A DNA stretch of 64,000 bases from Phylloscopus collybita (GCA_027886175.1 JAJNNQ010000137.1:36814001-36878000); one strand, 5' to 3'. Counted from the first letter of the stretch, positions 50,279 to 63,245 are shown. A program made the numbers and translations. The notes: generated from the letters alone by a model not told the origin.

Positions 50279-51192
50279 CTTATCACACAACTGAAAACAA
50301 ACCTCAGGCATGAGCTGCAGAGGTTAAGAACTGCAAATGCTAGAGATGTTTTTACAGAAAAAATTATGTTGAAGGAAAAGAAGTCCGATTTTTCATTTTG
50401 AATTCATACATTAAAAACTAGCTTTTGACAGACATCCTCTTTCTAAGGAGAACCTGAAAAGTGCATGAGTTTTAAGGCAGATCAGCAGGTAATTACACTA
50501 GTAAATCATATGACCACACTTGAGGTACTGCTTCTGAGCCACTGGAGTGTAATTTAAAAACCTGCTACAAACCATTTAGTATGAATAACTACTTGTGTTT
50601 TTATGATTAGACTGGAAAAGCATATTAATATATTTATAAAGTTGCCAAACAAAATGTAAAAGTTTTCTACACTTAATCTTCTTTTTCTTTCAGAAAATAA
50701 TTGTTATTTCTTCATGTTGCCCCAAATTTAGTAAAGTGTTCATTTCTCAGTGAAAAAACAAAAACCAAGGGAAGTGGAAAAAAAATTAAAATTGCTGAAG
50801 TTACACATATGTTGTTGGGAAGAATTTTCTAGACTTTTCATGTACTGGAATAAGAGTCTACATTCAGACAACTGTCATGAAGCAATCCCCAATAGTTTCC
50901 ATAACAAGTAGGAGCTTTATTTTCCAGCATAGCTGATGTGCAATCCAGACCTCTACTTCCAAAAAAAGGAAGGTTTTAGCAGAATAATTTTGCTGTACTT
51001 CTGTCAATCTTATTTAGCCCTATGAGACATACACTCTACAGTACTCTTCCTTGTCCCCAGCTCAGGAACAAGTTCCAGCTCTGATACGCCTGAGCCATCT
51101 AACCTTAGCTCATACTGCTAAAGGAAACTGCTAAATAATAAGAGTAAGATAGTGAGGCAGAATATTGAAGCAGAGACATGCACTGTAAAAAA
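50279..51192. other. AT-rich non-coding stretch
   Basis: I see no gene or recognisable repeat between the LTR and the following CR1. Confidence 0.55.
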
Positions 51193-51766
51193 GGTAAAAA
51201 AAGAAAATTGTCCCACTCTACTCTGCATTGGTGCAGCCTCACCTTGAATATTGTGTGCAGTTTTGGTTGCCACAATATAAGAAAAATATCAAACTACGAG
51301 AGAGTGTCCAAAGGAGGGCAACAAAGATGGTGAAGGGCCTTAAGGGGAAGCCAGATCTGAGAAGATCTGAGAAGATCTGAGGTCACTTGGTCTGTTCAGC
51401 CTAGGGAAGAGGAGACTGAGGGGAGATCTCAGTGTGGTCTTCAACATCCTCACGAGGGGAAGATCTACCCATTGAAGACATTGATCTCTTCTCTGTGGTG
51501 CCCAGTGACAGGAGCCAAGGGAATGGCCTGAAATTGTGTCAGGGGAGGTTTAAGTTCGGTATTAAAGAAAAGTTCTTCACCCAGAAGGTGGCTGGACACT
51601 GGACCAGGCTCTCCAGGAACAGCACCGAGCCTAACTTCAAAGAGTGTTTAGACAATGCTCTTGTCCACATAGTGTGCCTCTTGAGAATGGCGCTCTGCAG
51701 GGCTGGGAGTTGGACTCAATGATACTTGTGGGTCCCTTCCAACTCAGCTTATCCTGTGATTCTGTG
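51193..51766 (+). mobile_element. CR1 LINE 3' fragment
   Basis: Plus-strand CR1 corresponding to the C-terminal part of the ORF2 protein and the 3' end. In-frame pieces still read as CR1: a [19 protein letters not shown] segment (about 51235-51282), a [16 protein letters not shown] segment (51306-51340), then FSVVPSDRSQGNGLKLCQGRF (51495-51554) and FFTQKVAGHWTRL (51573-51611). Frameshifts and a local triplication of AGATCTGAGA at 51353-51382 disrupt it. The tail reads GGTCCCTTCCAACTCAGC ... TGTGATTCTGTG (51755-51766), the typical CR1 end. 5'-truncated and inactive. Confidence 0.93.
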
Positions 51767-54700
51767 AAAATTGAGGAGGTTGAGATGCTGACTATTATTA
51801 GCACAAATTTTCAGAAAAAGAGCATCAAAAAGCCAAACTATATGATCATAAAGGAAAATACAGATACTTGGGAGATGATGGCCACTTAGGAGCATTGAAA
51901 CTGGCTCGAGGAGGCAAGGGGGTCGAAACCTTCCTCTCCTGACAGATGACTGCCTTGCAGCAGAACTCTGATAAGCATAATAATACATTCTGTTGCTTGC
52001 TGTTTGCAATTGTGCATTTTAGCTAATAATCAGTGTTTTTAAGCAGTGTCTATCCTGCTTGCATAGTCTCTTTACACATGGATAAAGATGCCTGAATAAA
52101 GTAACTCAAAGATACAGCCATTACCTTAGACCACCCTATCATTACAAAAAAGACTTGTTAGATTATGCTTATCATCATTTAGATATTCTTATCTCTTAGG
52201 CAATTAATACACATGCAATATCAAGAATTTTTACCTGACTTATGCTGGTTTTCAGGTAGGCAGGCTCAAAATCTCTATTTCTAAATTAAAAAAAATAAAT
52301 TACCATGATTTAGCCATATATTACTCAGAGGAATTGCCCACATGTAACCACTTCTTGAACCATGGGACATTATTTCACACAGTTCAGTGCACAAAATACA
52401 ACTAAATTAGCTTACTTCTGCCTGGGGTTAAGAACCCTCAAGTAAACATTTGCTTATTAAACAGCTGTTGCACCATGTATTTATTCTCTAAGGTTAGGGC
52501 TATGTAGAGGGAACCTTAACTGTGAGCCAGATAAAGGTACATTTATAAAGGGTATAAACAGATTTCTACAGCTTTCAGTTATTTCCAACTTATAGCACAG
52601 AACAGCATTACAGTGTGCATCTCTTCTTATTCAATTTTTTCAGCTACCTGTGCGTTTGTTTTGTTCACAGTGCAGTAATGTGAAGTAGACTTCAGCTGTG
52701 ATCAAATTTGAAAACAGCAGTTTGCGTAAAGACATGTTGAAATGATTTCTCCAAACATTAATGGCATTAATTTTTGTTTCTCCAAACATTAATTAAACAG
52801 TAACAATCACTGCTCTACTTTAATGCTTCTGCTAACAACAATAACAATCACTTCTAGGTGAAAAAGAGAAAAAAAATTATCTAGGTAATTGATTCCATTT
52901 GGGATTTTTGCCTTTCCTATTCAAGTATAGGCCTTGGGTACCTATGGTCTAATTTAGGGGCAGAAGTGGAGGATCATGGACAGGAGAAGGTTAATTAAAC
53001 TAAGTTAAATAAGCTATCAAAGTAAGTTAGTAATGATGGTGACCAAAGAATACCTGATCACTTCCAATTCACTTCTAATTAAAAAATAGATAAATAAAAC
53101 CATGTGGCAAGGTTGAGGGAAGGTGTTACATGAACATCTCACAGGTGAATTGATTTTCCAACATGATTCAACAGAATATCTCCCTCACTGATCTGAGAAG
53201 AAATCTACAGGGTATATATATTCTGCACCATTGTGCCTTTGTTGTAGAAGTGGAGAAAAGGCATTTAAGATTTGTATTGTTGGGAGAGTTTCTCACCAAG
53301 AGAAGTTTTCTTTCTTCCCTATGTTTTTCTCTTGGTTTGGTGGGGATTTTTTTCTCCTTTTCTTTTTGCATTGCACCATATATTCGTGGCTGTTTCACTT
53401 CTCCAGTTCCTTTGAGAACTGGTATGTCAAATAGAAGGAGCGTTCACCAGTGAGTGCAATAAATTCTCAAAATACAAAGTAATATTGTAGAAAAACATTT
53501 GATATTCTCATAATGGAAAGTTGAGGCCCACAAATTAGACAGACTGTACAGGGAAGAGTCTGTCTTTATTCTTTTTTGAGGAGAAGATTACACAGCTTTA
53601 GAATTTAATGAAGATAACATGATCAATTTTGTATGAAAATTTGGCAATGAAGTGCTGCTCGGTTCAGTGCAGATATTTACACTATAATATTATCGTGAGT
53701 GTACACACACATGCTGCTTTATATTGAGAATACAAATTCAAGAAATTAATAATTATTAAATGGAAGAATTTAAATTATCTCTGCAAATAGATTTCAGTCT
53801 CAATAACTAGAACAGAGAACTGTAGAAGAAAGAGGAAGTCAGAGTTGAATCTCTATAGATTTCTTAATTTTTTGGGCTGTGCCTTCTGTCAATTTGATCC
53901 ATTTCACTGCCCTGAGAAGGACAAGAGGAGACCGAAGAACCTGCTGAGAACTTTTTATGTTTATGTTTTTCTGGAAATTTGTCTTTATTTACATGCAATG
54001 AAAGGTGCTCAGTTAATGAGCATTCATTCAACATTGGGTTTTACAGACAGTTTTCACTGAACAGTCCCATGTTTTATTTTAATTCACTCAATTCATGTCA
54101 TTCTTTGAGGACATAAATATTGGTTTCCTCAACGTTTTTCTCTGCAGCACTTTTCATTATACTCTGTGAGTGCTACAGAAAATAATCATTATCATATTTT
54201 GTGAAATGACAGGTTAGTATTAATTCCCCATTTTACAAGTATATTAAGAGTTCAAAAACATCCCTGAATTCTGGATGTCCAGAATATTTTACAATGGCTT
54301 TCTATCTCAGATATTTTCCTTTGCAGAAAGATTCAAAACACAGCTTGCACCAAAAAGAAACTGTGGCACATTCATCGTTCATGAGATGAGAAAAAGTTCA
54401 CTCTCATGACCCTTTTTCCTTGAGAACACATTCAGTGGCATTGGGCACAACCCATCCCATTTTTCTTTCCTGCATTTCTGAGATCGTTCAGTCACCATCT
54501 ACCACCACTGGCAGCACGTAAAGATTCTTACAAACAATTGTCTAGTCCCTGCCATACTTAAGTGATCCCACTCTTATTTGTGGTGTACAGGAGGAATAAT
54601 ACACTGGGTTTGGGGAAAAACAAGGTTAGAAGAATTTCCTACAATATGTGTGTGTCCTGGAGAAATTATTATAACAGAACTAATTGCTAAAATTAATTTA

Positions 54701-55869
54701 TTCACAGGGAAAAGAACTTCCAGCATGTGAGACATCAAAACAGCTTTTACTGCTTTCTATAACTTTGATTTAGGGGTTTTGAGCTAGATTTTTAAGACAT
54801 GGATCTGTAATATTAATTTATAAAAATGAACACTGAGGCACAAAAGTAAAAAAGAAATCTGCTCAGCAATTATCTGGAGTCGATACAAACTGAAGGTGCT
54901 GCCACTAAAATCATCAGGCCTTGGAAACCTCACTCTGTGCTCTTTAAATTATTTGGAGAAACAGAAGTTTTCAGAAGAAAATTTATATTGCAATTACAAA
55001 TCTTAAATATTTCAATAAATATAAGAAAGAGTTGAAATATGTAAATATGCAACTGCCCCTGTAGGCATAAACTCTTCTGTTCATTGTTTTTCCCTTTGCA
55101 ATTTGACATATGGTGCTGAATCAATAAGGCAATTGATCATTATTAGATAATCACACACCTGGGAGGCTTGAAGGCATAGGATGTAACCAGACAGTCAGAA
55201 CCACAGGGGTATGATAATTTTTCAGTTATATGTAATCATATAATTTCTTTAAATTTTACTACTGCAATAAATAACTTCCAGTGTGAATAGAGCTGCCAGT
55301 TAATGTCACAATATTTCACCTGAAAGACTTGCAGAGACTAATGCACTTCAACAAAATCCCTAAAAGCCATTATAATTAGAAGGTTGATTCAGTCTAACAT
55401 TCATAATCTGCATCTGACAATCTCCCTGCAGTCAGAGCATTTGCAGTGCCTCTGCCCAGCAGCAACAGCAGAATCAGAGCAGAGGGTATCAAGTGTCCAA
55501 GACCTGCATGTTCGACTTACTGATAAACATGTGAGGGGAAATTGGGGGGTTAATTTTTACCCACTGCCAAGTTTTACTCTATTTTCCCAGTAATATTAAG
55601 GGAAATTTTGCTGTCAAAGAATATAAATACAGAATATGAAATTCTGTCATAAAAAAGACCTTGAGTAAAAAAGAAGGGGAAAAAAGTGTGTCATGCAATT
55701 GTATGTCTAATTTTTAGAAATATGTATACTTAAAGCTCTGTATAGTGAAATGTCTTTAGTTAATAAAAGCTTCTATTACTATTAGTGAAACAATGTAGAT
55801 ATGAATGCAAAGAACACAAAGAGCAAGGTGCTACACAGAGCTGCATGGAGCACAGCAGAGGCTACAGAA
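51767..55869. other. AT-rich non-coding stretch
   Basis: I see no recognisable gene. A 17-bp direct repeat beginning TTTCTCCAAACATTAAT occurs at 52746-52762 and 52777-52793. The frames at 53163-53453 (plus) and its antisense partners cover a T-rich segment and match nothing I know. Confidence 0.55.
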
Positions 55870-57105
55870 GGATTTTGGAAACTACTGACCTGTCAGCCTC
55901 AACTCAACAAGATCAGGGAACAGATCTTTCTAGAAACTATGCTAAGTCACATGGAGAACAGAGAGGTGAAGCAAGACAGGTAGCACGGCATCCCCTGCCT
56001 GGCCACATAATGGCCTTCTGTGATGGAGTGACTATGTCTGTGCTCAAGGGAAGGGCTACAGATGTCATTTAGATGGACTTCTGTAAAGATTTTTACACAA
56101 TCCTTCACAACATCCTTCTCTAAATTGGACATGGATTCAATGTGTCTACAGTGGATAAGGAATAGATTGCATGGTTACATACTAGCCATACAATGGCTCA
56201 AAGTCTTGACGGACATCTGTGACAACTGGTATCCTTCAGGGGTCTGTATTTGAGACCACTGTTATTTAATATCTTAATTATTAATATAGATGAAGGGATA
56301 GAGTGCAACCGTTAGCATCCCTGAAAGACGGGATCCAATCCAGAGGGAGACCTGGACAAGTTTGAGAAGAGAGCCCACGGGAATTTCATGATGCTGAACA
56401 AGACCAAGTGCAAGGTGCTGCACCTGGATCAGGGCAATCCCTGGTATCAACACAAGCTGGGGATGAGCAGATCCAGAGCAGGCCTGCTGAGAAGGACTTG
56501 GGGGTGGACAGGGCATGAGAGGTTGGACACGAGGTGGCAATGTGCACTCACAGCCCAGCCAATTGCATCCTGGGCTGCATCCAAAGCATCGCGGCCAGCA
56601 GGGCCAGGGAAGGGATTCTGCCCCTCTGCTGTGTTCAGGCCCCACCTGGAGTGCTGCATCCTGATCTGGGCTCCCCAGCACAGGAAGGACATCAATGTAT
56701 TAGACTGAGTCAAGAGAAGGGACACTAAAATGGATTGGAGGGACAGAGCATCTCTTCTATGAGAAAAAGCTGAGAGAATTGGGATTGCTCAGCCTAGAAT
56801 AGAGAAGTTCTTGAGGTAACCTAATTGCAGCCTTCTAGTACCTGAAGGGACCCTACAAGAAAAATGTAGAGAGCCTGTAGTGTCAGGACAAGGTGGAATG
56901 ATTTCAAACTGAGATTAGGTTTAGAGGAGAAGCTGTGAAGAAATTCTTGACTAGGAGAGTGGTGAAACACTCAAACTGGTTGCCCAGAGCTGTTGTGGAT
57001 GTGTTCATGCCTGTCAGTGCTCAAGGCCAGCTTGGATGAGGCTCTGAGCAACCTGTGGAAGGTGGGGTATAGTGGAAGGTGTCCTTGCCCATGGCAGAGA
57101 GAGAA
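55870..57105 (+). mobile_element. CR1 LINE fragment with broken reverse transcriptase
   Basis: A plus-strand CR1 remnant of about 1.2 kb covering the 3' half of the reverse-transcriptase domain and the C-terminus. Successive pieces, in different frames, read like CR1: QPQLNKIREQIFLETML (about 55894 on), AFCDGVTMSVLKGRATDVI (56010-56072), MLNKTKCKVLHLDQGNP (56388-56438), then a RPHLECCILIWAPQH-like piece (56636-56683). The segment between the DEGIEC motif (56289-56306) and the DLD-like segment near 56350 is too short and lacks the FADD catalytic box. The copy also lacks the tandem octamer tail: similarity stops at about 57105 within the CCCATGGCAG segment. It is an inactive, old insertion. Confidence 0.93.
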
Positions 57106-58109
57106 GAAAAAAGTTATCTGTACATAATGCAAAAAAAGAAACTGCCTGGCTTCTCCTTGTTCTTTCAACTGGCATAAACCAGTCTTCCATCTTAACACTT
57201 GAAAACACAGCTTTCATTTTAAATAAACTGTTCCCATATTGAAGAATTTTTTTTGGTGACTTGATGAAAAAATACAGGCTAAAACTACTGGTAGAAAAAC
57301 TCAAAAGAAGTTTAAACACATTCCACAAATTAATAGAAATACCAAAATGGAAGATATGCTGTGAACTTTTGGCACATGGGCTGATACGAAGATTTGCAGC
57401 AAATCAATGTATTGAAACTTTTTCGAGAAGGCAAGCTTCAACAGTCCACCTACAGTAGTCACCTGCACAGCTGCCTGGTTTGGGGTGACTGGTGCAAGAC
57501 TTCCTTTCCTGGGACTTGCCCCAAATGCCCTGGAGGTGGGATTGTATCCAAGCAGCCTCAAGCTTGATCCCCCATAACCTCCAGCCCCAGGGAGCTGTCA
57601 GCAGCATCCTGACAGGGGTTGTAAATCATGGGCTTGAACACGAGATGTAAAAAATGTGTTTTCCCTGATGTTTGGCTCAAAAATAGAGCAGGCACCTAGG
57701 TATTTTCCCCCAGGACAGTCATGTCTACGTAGCAAGACAGTAACTCACAGACATTTAGCTTTTGAAAAAGTTACCTCATTTTTACTTCAGGTCAATGACC
57801 GTGAAATATTCGAGCTCTCCCTTTAGAAATTTCAGAGTCGATGGCCATTTATAGGATACAAATTACAGCACAGCAGATGTATCCACATAATCTGCCTTTA
57901 CAAAATAAGGAAACTGGGTTGATTTCACTTTTGATCCCCTTAGGAAGACAAAGCTGGTACAGCATAGTGGGTCACCATGTGAATCAACACAACCAAGGCG
58001 ACCACCAAGCCATGGCATTCTGAGATGCAAAGAGAAGATTTATTTCATTCCTTCACTAACAATACTGGGCCATAGAGGCACAGGGACACAGACTCCCTTA
58101 GGCTTAGCT
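57106..58109. other. Non-coding stretch, possibly ending in an older LTR
   Basis: No gene is recognised. A GC-richer segment lies at 57440-57630 with no recognisable product. From about 57960 the sequence resembles the end of an LTR on the minus strand (a minus-strand AATAAA at 58039-58044), into which the compact LTR at 58116 may have inserted; this is tentative. Confidence 0.45.
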
Positions 58110-58115
58110 CATCCT

Positions 58116-58418
58116 TGTCACTGTGGGACACAGTGAATGAGGCAGGGAGTGATTCAGAGGCTGTGTGGACCCTTCGCAGGAAGGAGACCATGGTTTATTT
58201 TTCTGACTCCTTTTGTACTTTTTCAGATGTGCCCACCTTAGAGGTGGGACGTTTGGGAACCATTGGTCCATTCCAGAGACCACCATAAGAAGTCCCTCCT
58301 CTGGGAACAGAATGTGGAAACACACGGTAGTTTACATTGTGTGACCTTGTGTACCAAGACCGTGCCTGGGAATGGAATTTCCCAAAACAAAAACAGGCAG
58401 GCACGAAGCATGGCAACA
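58116..58418 (-). mobile_element. Solo LTR, compact class II-like, group 4
   Basis: A 303-bp minus-strand LTR with perfect 6-bp target duplications CATCCT at 58110-58115 and 58419-58424. On the minus strand it starts TGTTGCCATGC and ends ACAGTGACA. AATAAA on the minus strand is at 58194-58199. The TATA box of the sister copy (36441-36750) has changed here to a GTACAAAAGG-like sequence (plus strand near 58211-58220). The block CCACCTTAGAGGTGGG is conserved in both copies and is itself an inverted repeat. No interior sequence is present. Confidence 0.93.
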
Positions 58419-61400
58419 CATCCTAGTGACTGTGGGGGGTGAAAGGGCCCCCTCTGCCTGTCCCAATACACCAAAGGGCTTCAGACACACACGATTTATG
58501 GGTTTATCAAAAGACTGTGCTTTTTTTTGATCTCTTCCCCAGAAGGAGGCTCAAGCATGTCTTGTGAGAGTGTGTTATCTCTACACAGAAATTCTGCTTC
58601 TCAACACAGGCAGAGGATGAAGAATTTTAGGCATAAGAATGTGAGTTTTCCCACACCACCATTCTTAGCATTCCCAGCTGCAGAATCGCTTTGAGTGAAA
58701 ATTCTCTTCTTGACAAATCTGGTTTTAGATGTTCCCTCCCAACAGTCGCTGATGCCGTGCTATCACAAACCAGAATGGCTTACAGTCATTTTGTGCAAGT
58801 TAATTGTTCTTCTGTATACATCTGGAAATTGCTACTTCAAAATAACACAAATATGAGTAGTATTTTTGTACCTCTGCAACTACCTCCATCCAAATCCAGC
58901 CACAATCTCTTATCTTCCTTTCCTAAAAATGAGGTTGATCAAAAGAGCTGTTTTACCCATGTTCTCAATCATCTTCTGTTGTTTTAGTAGCCATTTTATC
59001 ACCAGCCTCTTGGTGGGTTTTGAGTGAGTGCAGCAGGAGTTTTCTGGTGCCCTGGCTGTAGGAGAGCAAGGACACGGGAGCAGGGACAGCACAAGGTACA
59101 TACTCAGGCATGCTCATTAGAAGAGTCCTTCACCTGGTCCCAAAAATCCTCAGTTCTAAGCCACTACTAGTAGTGCCTTTCTTGAAACACAGGAAACAGG
59201 AAAATAATCAACTCCCCAAGGCTCTGGAGTGCAAAGACAGACAATCTTAAAGCTTTTAAAATATATCTTCTTCCCTGTTGTCTCTGACTTCATTGCAATC
59301 CAAAAAAAGGAAACAGTGTTTTGCCGATAATAATCTGAAAGCTCTGCTTGTAACCCATGCAAAATTACTGACGTGGGCAAGGCAGATGAATAGTTTAGCA
59401 GAAATGCAGGAAATTAGGCTGCATTTATGTCAGTTCTTTAATGGGACTGAATACTTCCATTTCATTGATTTTTGTCTTTCATTCTGCCCCGTTGTCATTA
59501 CAGCATTTCAAAAAGCCCGCAACTCTCTGTGTTTCACTAAAATGATGTATGGGATTTGATTAGAATCCACACCAAAACTGCTGCAAGGGTATAGCATCTA
59601 TTCAATATGTTTGAAACACAAGTGAGAGCAATAACAAGAAACCTATTTTCAAAAGAAAGGTTTGACTTTTGCATTTTGTTGAAATTGAGTATAGAGAGGC
59701 TCTGGGAGTATGCATGCACAGAAAAGCAAATTATTATTTATTCTGCTCTGCTGGCAAGAAAAATTAGTTCCCCTGCACATCCATGAAGTTAGTTAATGAA
59801 GGGTTTCAGAACTAGGATAGAAAGCTTAGTCTTTCAGCTCTAGTTCAGAAATCTACTTACTAAAGTCAAAAGCAGTTTTGGTATCACCAAGTCAGATGAT
59901 AAAGCAAATCATTGGAGTCTATTTCCTGGGCCTTATTTAAGTACTAATCCTGAGAGAGAGTAACTAAGACAGAAAGTTCTCCAGGGGTAGAGACCTGCAA
60001 GAGTCAAAAGAAACTCAGGTAGATCTTCCAGGGGATGGAAGGTGAAAAAAGCCCATAATGATGCCTGAGGTTAGATCAGAGAACAGCCCTCACAATGAAC
60101 TACCCCAAATAGAAACAGGCAAAACTCCAATATGTGAAACGGAGCACATTAATTTGTTTAACGAGTGAATAGAGCATGGATTCATTTAATGAATCTGATT
60201 CAAGGGCTACTTGACTGCAGATTGCATCTTTCTGAAAAAATAACTCAAACTAGTTGTGTCTAGCATTCATATTTTCAACTCTCATGAAGGCTGACTTAAT
60301 ACTACTTGCCCTGAAAAAAACCAAAAAACAACAACAACAACAAAATCCTGAAAGTGCAAAGATTTCATGTCTATATTGTTTATTTTGCATAAAATATATT
60401 CTGTGGTACTATAACACCTGGAACTAGAAAATGGGAATTGAGTTGTTAACAGAAAAGCCAGTATTGTTAATTTCATCTCCTATTTTTTTTTTATACTGCT
60501 TTTAAAGACTTTACCAGGGAAAGACTATTTTTCTGTGTTCCAGTGTGTAAAGTTTTCTCTCAGCAGACAATCTTCTACTGTTTGGTTCTCTCTGTAACTG
60601 AAAAGAGAGCTGAGTTGCTTGCCTCTTCTAAGGGTACATAAAGGCTTTCTTGAATTTTATGTAACATGTTTTACTTTGTGTGTGGAAAATTGTATGAAAT
60701 GTGTCTCTCTTAATGCTAACAGAAACAAAAAAGATGTGACATTGCTTTTCAATAATTAATCTATCATCCAGATTTTATATCCATATAAAGAACAAGCACA
60801 CTTGGGAAAATGTGAATTTCTGTTTCTGAGCTATCTTGTGGTAATAGCAAGGAGATGTGAGGAGGTATTTAGAGCAAATTCTGCCTCAGGGAGCAGCAGA
60901 TTCCTGCAGAGTGCTTGAAAGGGAGTCAATATCATGTAAAAAGCAGATTTATGATCAGGAATGAGACCATGTAGGGTTCAAATCAATATGCACAAGAACT
61001 TGAAATGCAGAGTCCCTTTCTCAGTGTGTCAAAACCATTGTTAAAACCTGTAACCTTACAGGTGTCTTTTGCATGTAAGGAGCAGCCATTACCAGCACTT
61101 TTACCTCGGATTACTACATATACACTTTATTTTACTTCCTTGCTGTTTTTTCCTTTTGTCATTGTCTTTCCTAATCCCCACCAATCTGGACATGAGTCAG
61201 ACCTTTGCTCTGTGCCTGAAGCTGGGATTATTATATCCCCACAAATAATGTCCAGGGCTCTTTGGCATTCATGACTCAATAGTCTGGGTTGTTTTAAGGA
61301 TATATATGTAATTGTACCTGAAACTGCAGATGGACGATTTTGGGATCATGGGATTTTCTGCCAGTCTGCTCTTTCTGCAGTGAGCAGGACTCCTATACTT

Positions 61401-61425
61401 AGCAGAAAGATTATTAGAACTTTCT

Positions 61426-61451
61426 GGGGGTGGGGGGTGGGGGCGGGGTGG
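61426..61451 (+). repeat. G-rich tract, strong G-quadruplex motif
   Basis: G tracts of 5, 6, 5, 4 and 2 separated by single T, T, C and T. At least four tracts of four or more G with one-base loops satisfy the usual G4 pattern on the plus strand. It stands alone in AT-rich DNA. Confidence 0.9.
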
Positions 61452-62027
61452 AAAATCCAAAATCAGCTATGATTTTACCCAAATAGTCCTTCTTTTTTTA
61501 AAAAAAAAAAAACAACTTTAAAACCACTAATTTCCTGAATAACATTGAAAATTTTCACAATATCTTAAGGTTTAGCTCAGTGTGGTTCAGTAATTACAGA
61601 ATTTCAGTGAGAAAACATGCTTTTGAGAAATGAAAGTTGCCACAGAATTATTCTAAGATAATACGAATTAAAAAAAAAACAAACAAACTCTGAAAAGGAT
61701 TAAAATTTAAACTTCAGGCTGTGTTTTCATTACAAGTTTCATCTGGGAACGGGAAAGACTAAATAATTTGAAACAAAAGCTTTCCCTGCCAAACCTTTCT
61801 GCCTGCTCTGGAAACAGTGTCCGTGCTGCCACCTGGAGCCCGCTCGTGGGTTTGGAATAGGAAAACAAGGCTTGGAAGCAAACCCAGCAGCTGCTGTCTG
61901 GTCTCAGTACAGGTAGTCCTGAGACAACAAGCAAAACCAGTCGTAGAATGATTGCAGGTTTTTATCTCCTCTGTGTGGTGCTCCATGCAATCCACAGCAA
62001 ATTCAGTGCAAACACGGAGCTAAGAGC

Positions 62028-62055
62028 TATATATATATAAACATATATTTATATA
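62028..62055. repeat. TA-rich low-complexity patch
   Basis: Alternating TA units followed by ACATATATTTATATAG; imperfect and short. Confidence 0.75.
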
Positions 62056-63245
62056 GCACATTCAGGAAGAATTATTCTCACTACTTGTCTGAGCTCGTTT
62101 TCTGATTCAAAGAGGGAGTGAATGGAATTTGTGGGTTTCAAGCAAACTCAGTCAGGACGGTGATTTCAGGTAACCTCACATGGCTGCCAGCAGCAAAGGA
62201 AACAAATCTATAGAGGTTACAGATCTCAGCCTGAATGTTACCCTGTTATAAGCAGCTTGGTTTCATTTCCCTTGAGTCAGCTGGTGTCACAGTGACTTCA
62301 CAAGGCAGCCAGGTACCACTAGGCAACTAGGAGGGCAAGAGACGTCTTTTTAAACCAGCAGGAAGGTAAACCTTTCAAAGACATGGACTTATCAACAGTC
62401 AGTAAATGGTATATATAGTCCTATAAGAAAAAAAAAATAGGAACTGCTCAGGAACTGTAACAGTATGGTCATCCAATAAAATATCCAATATCTGCCCCTA
62501 ACAATAAGTAGCAAAAGCAGAAATTAGATATACATGAAAGAAAAGTCCAAGTTTATAATGAAATAAAGTTAATCTAGGCCAATTTTTACTAGAAGTCATA
62601 GTAAAGAAGTAATAAATGGAGGAAATGGATGTATCTATCTGGATTTATAATTGTGCTGAAATAAGAATTATCCCACTGTCCCCTGCTAGTACACCTTCTA
62701 ACCATTTCAAACATGGTTCAAATATTTCAGGCTGGTCCTGCAGTGATACAAATATAAAAGGGATCTCTTGATACTCAAAATCCCAGGCAGAGACCATATT
62801 TGACCTGACATAGATTTTCAACACTGCCTATAATTTTCATGGTTTGCTAAGCACCAAATACATGTACTGTCAGAGAAAGATGCTTTTACAAATGAATACA
62901 GATTCACAGGGAAACCTCAAAAATGTAATTATATCTTTTGTTAAAGGGTGATTTAATGGTTATTTTTCATGAAATCAAATTATTATGAGCTCAATTATTA
63001 TGAAATTATTATGATTTCAAATGATGATCTGCTTCATGAAGAGTATATCAATGTGCTGACTTAAAACAGAGACACATTCATGAAAAACAATAACTTTTTT
63101 TATTATTAACAAAATAAAAAAGAGTGATTCTCAGATGCTAATTAAAATTATGTACACAAAACATAAGGGGTTTAATGTAGAAAGCTGTTGAAAAAAATGT
63201 AACATTTATTTAGAACTCACATTGCTTGTTGAAAATGTCAATGTT

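Noticed and set aside
55785..56728. Several frames of 60-135 codons at 55.8-56.7 kb as separate genes
   Set aside because: The plus-strand ones are frameshifted pieces of CR1 reverse transcriptase and the minus-strand ones are their antisense shadows.
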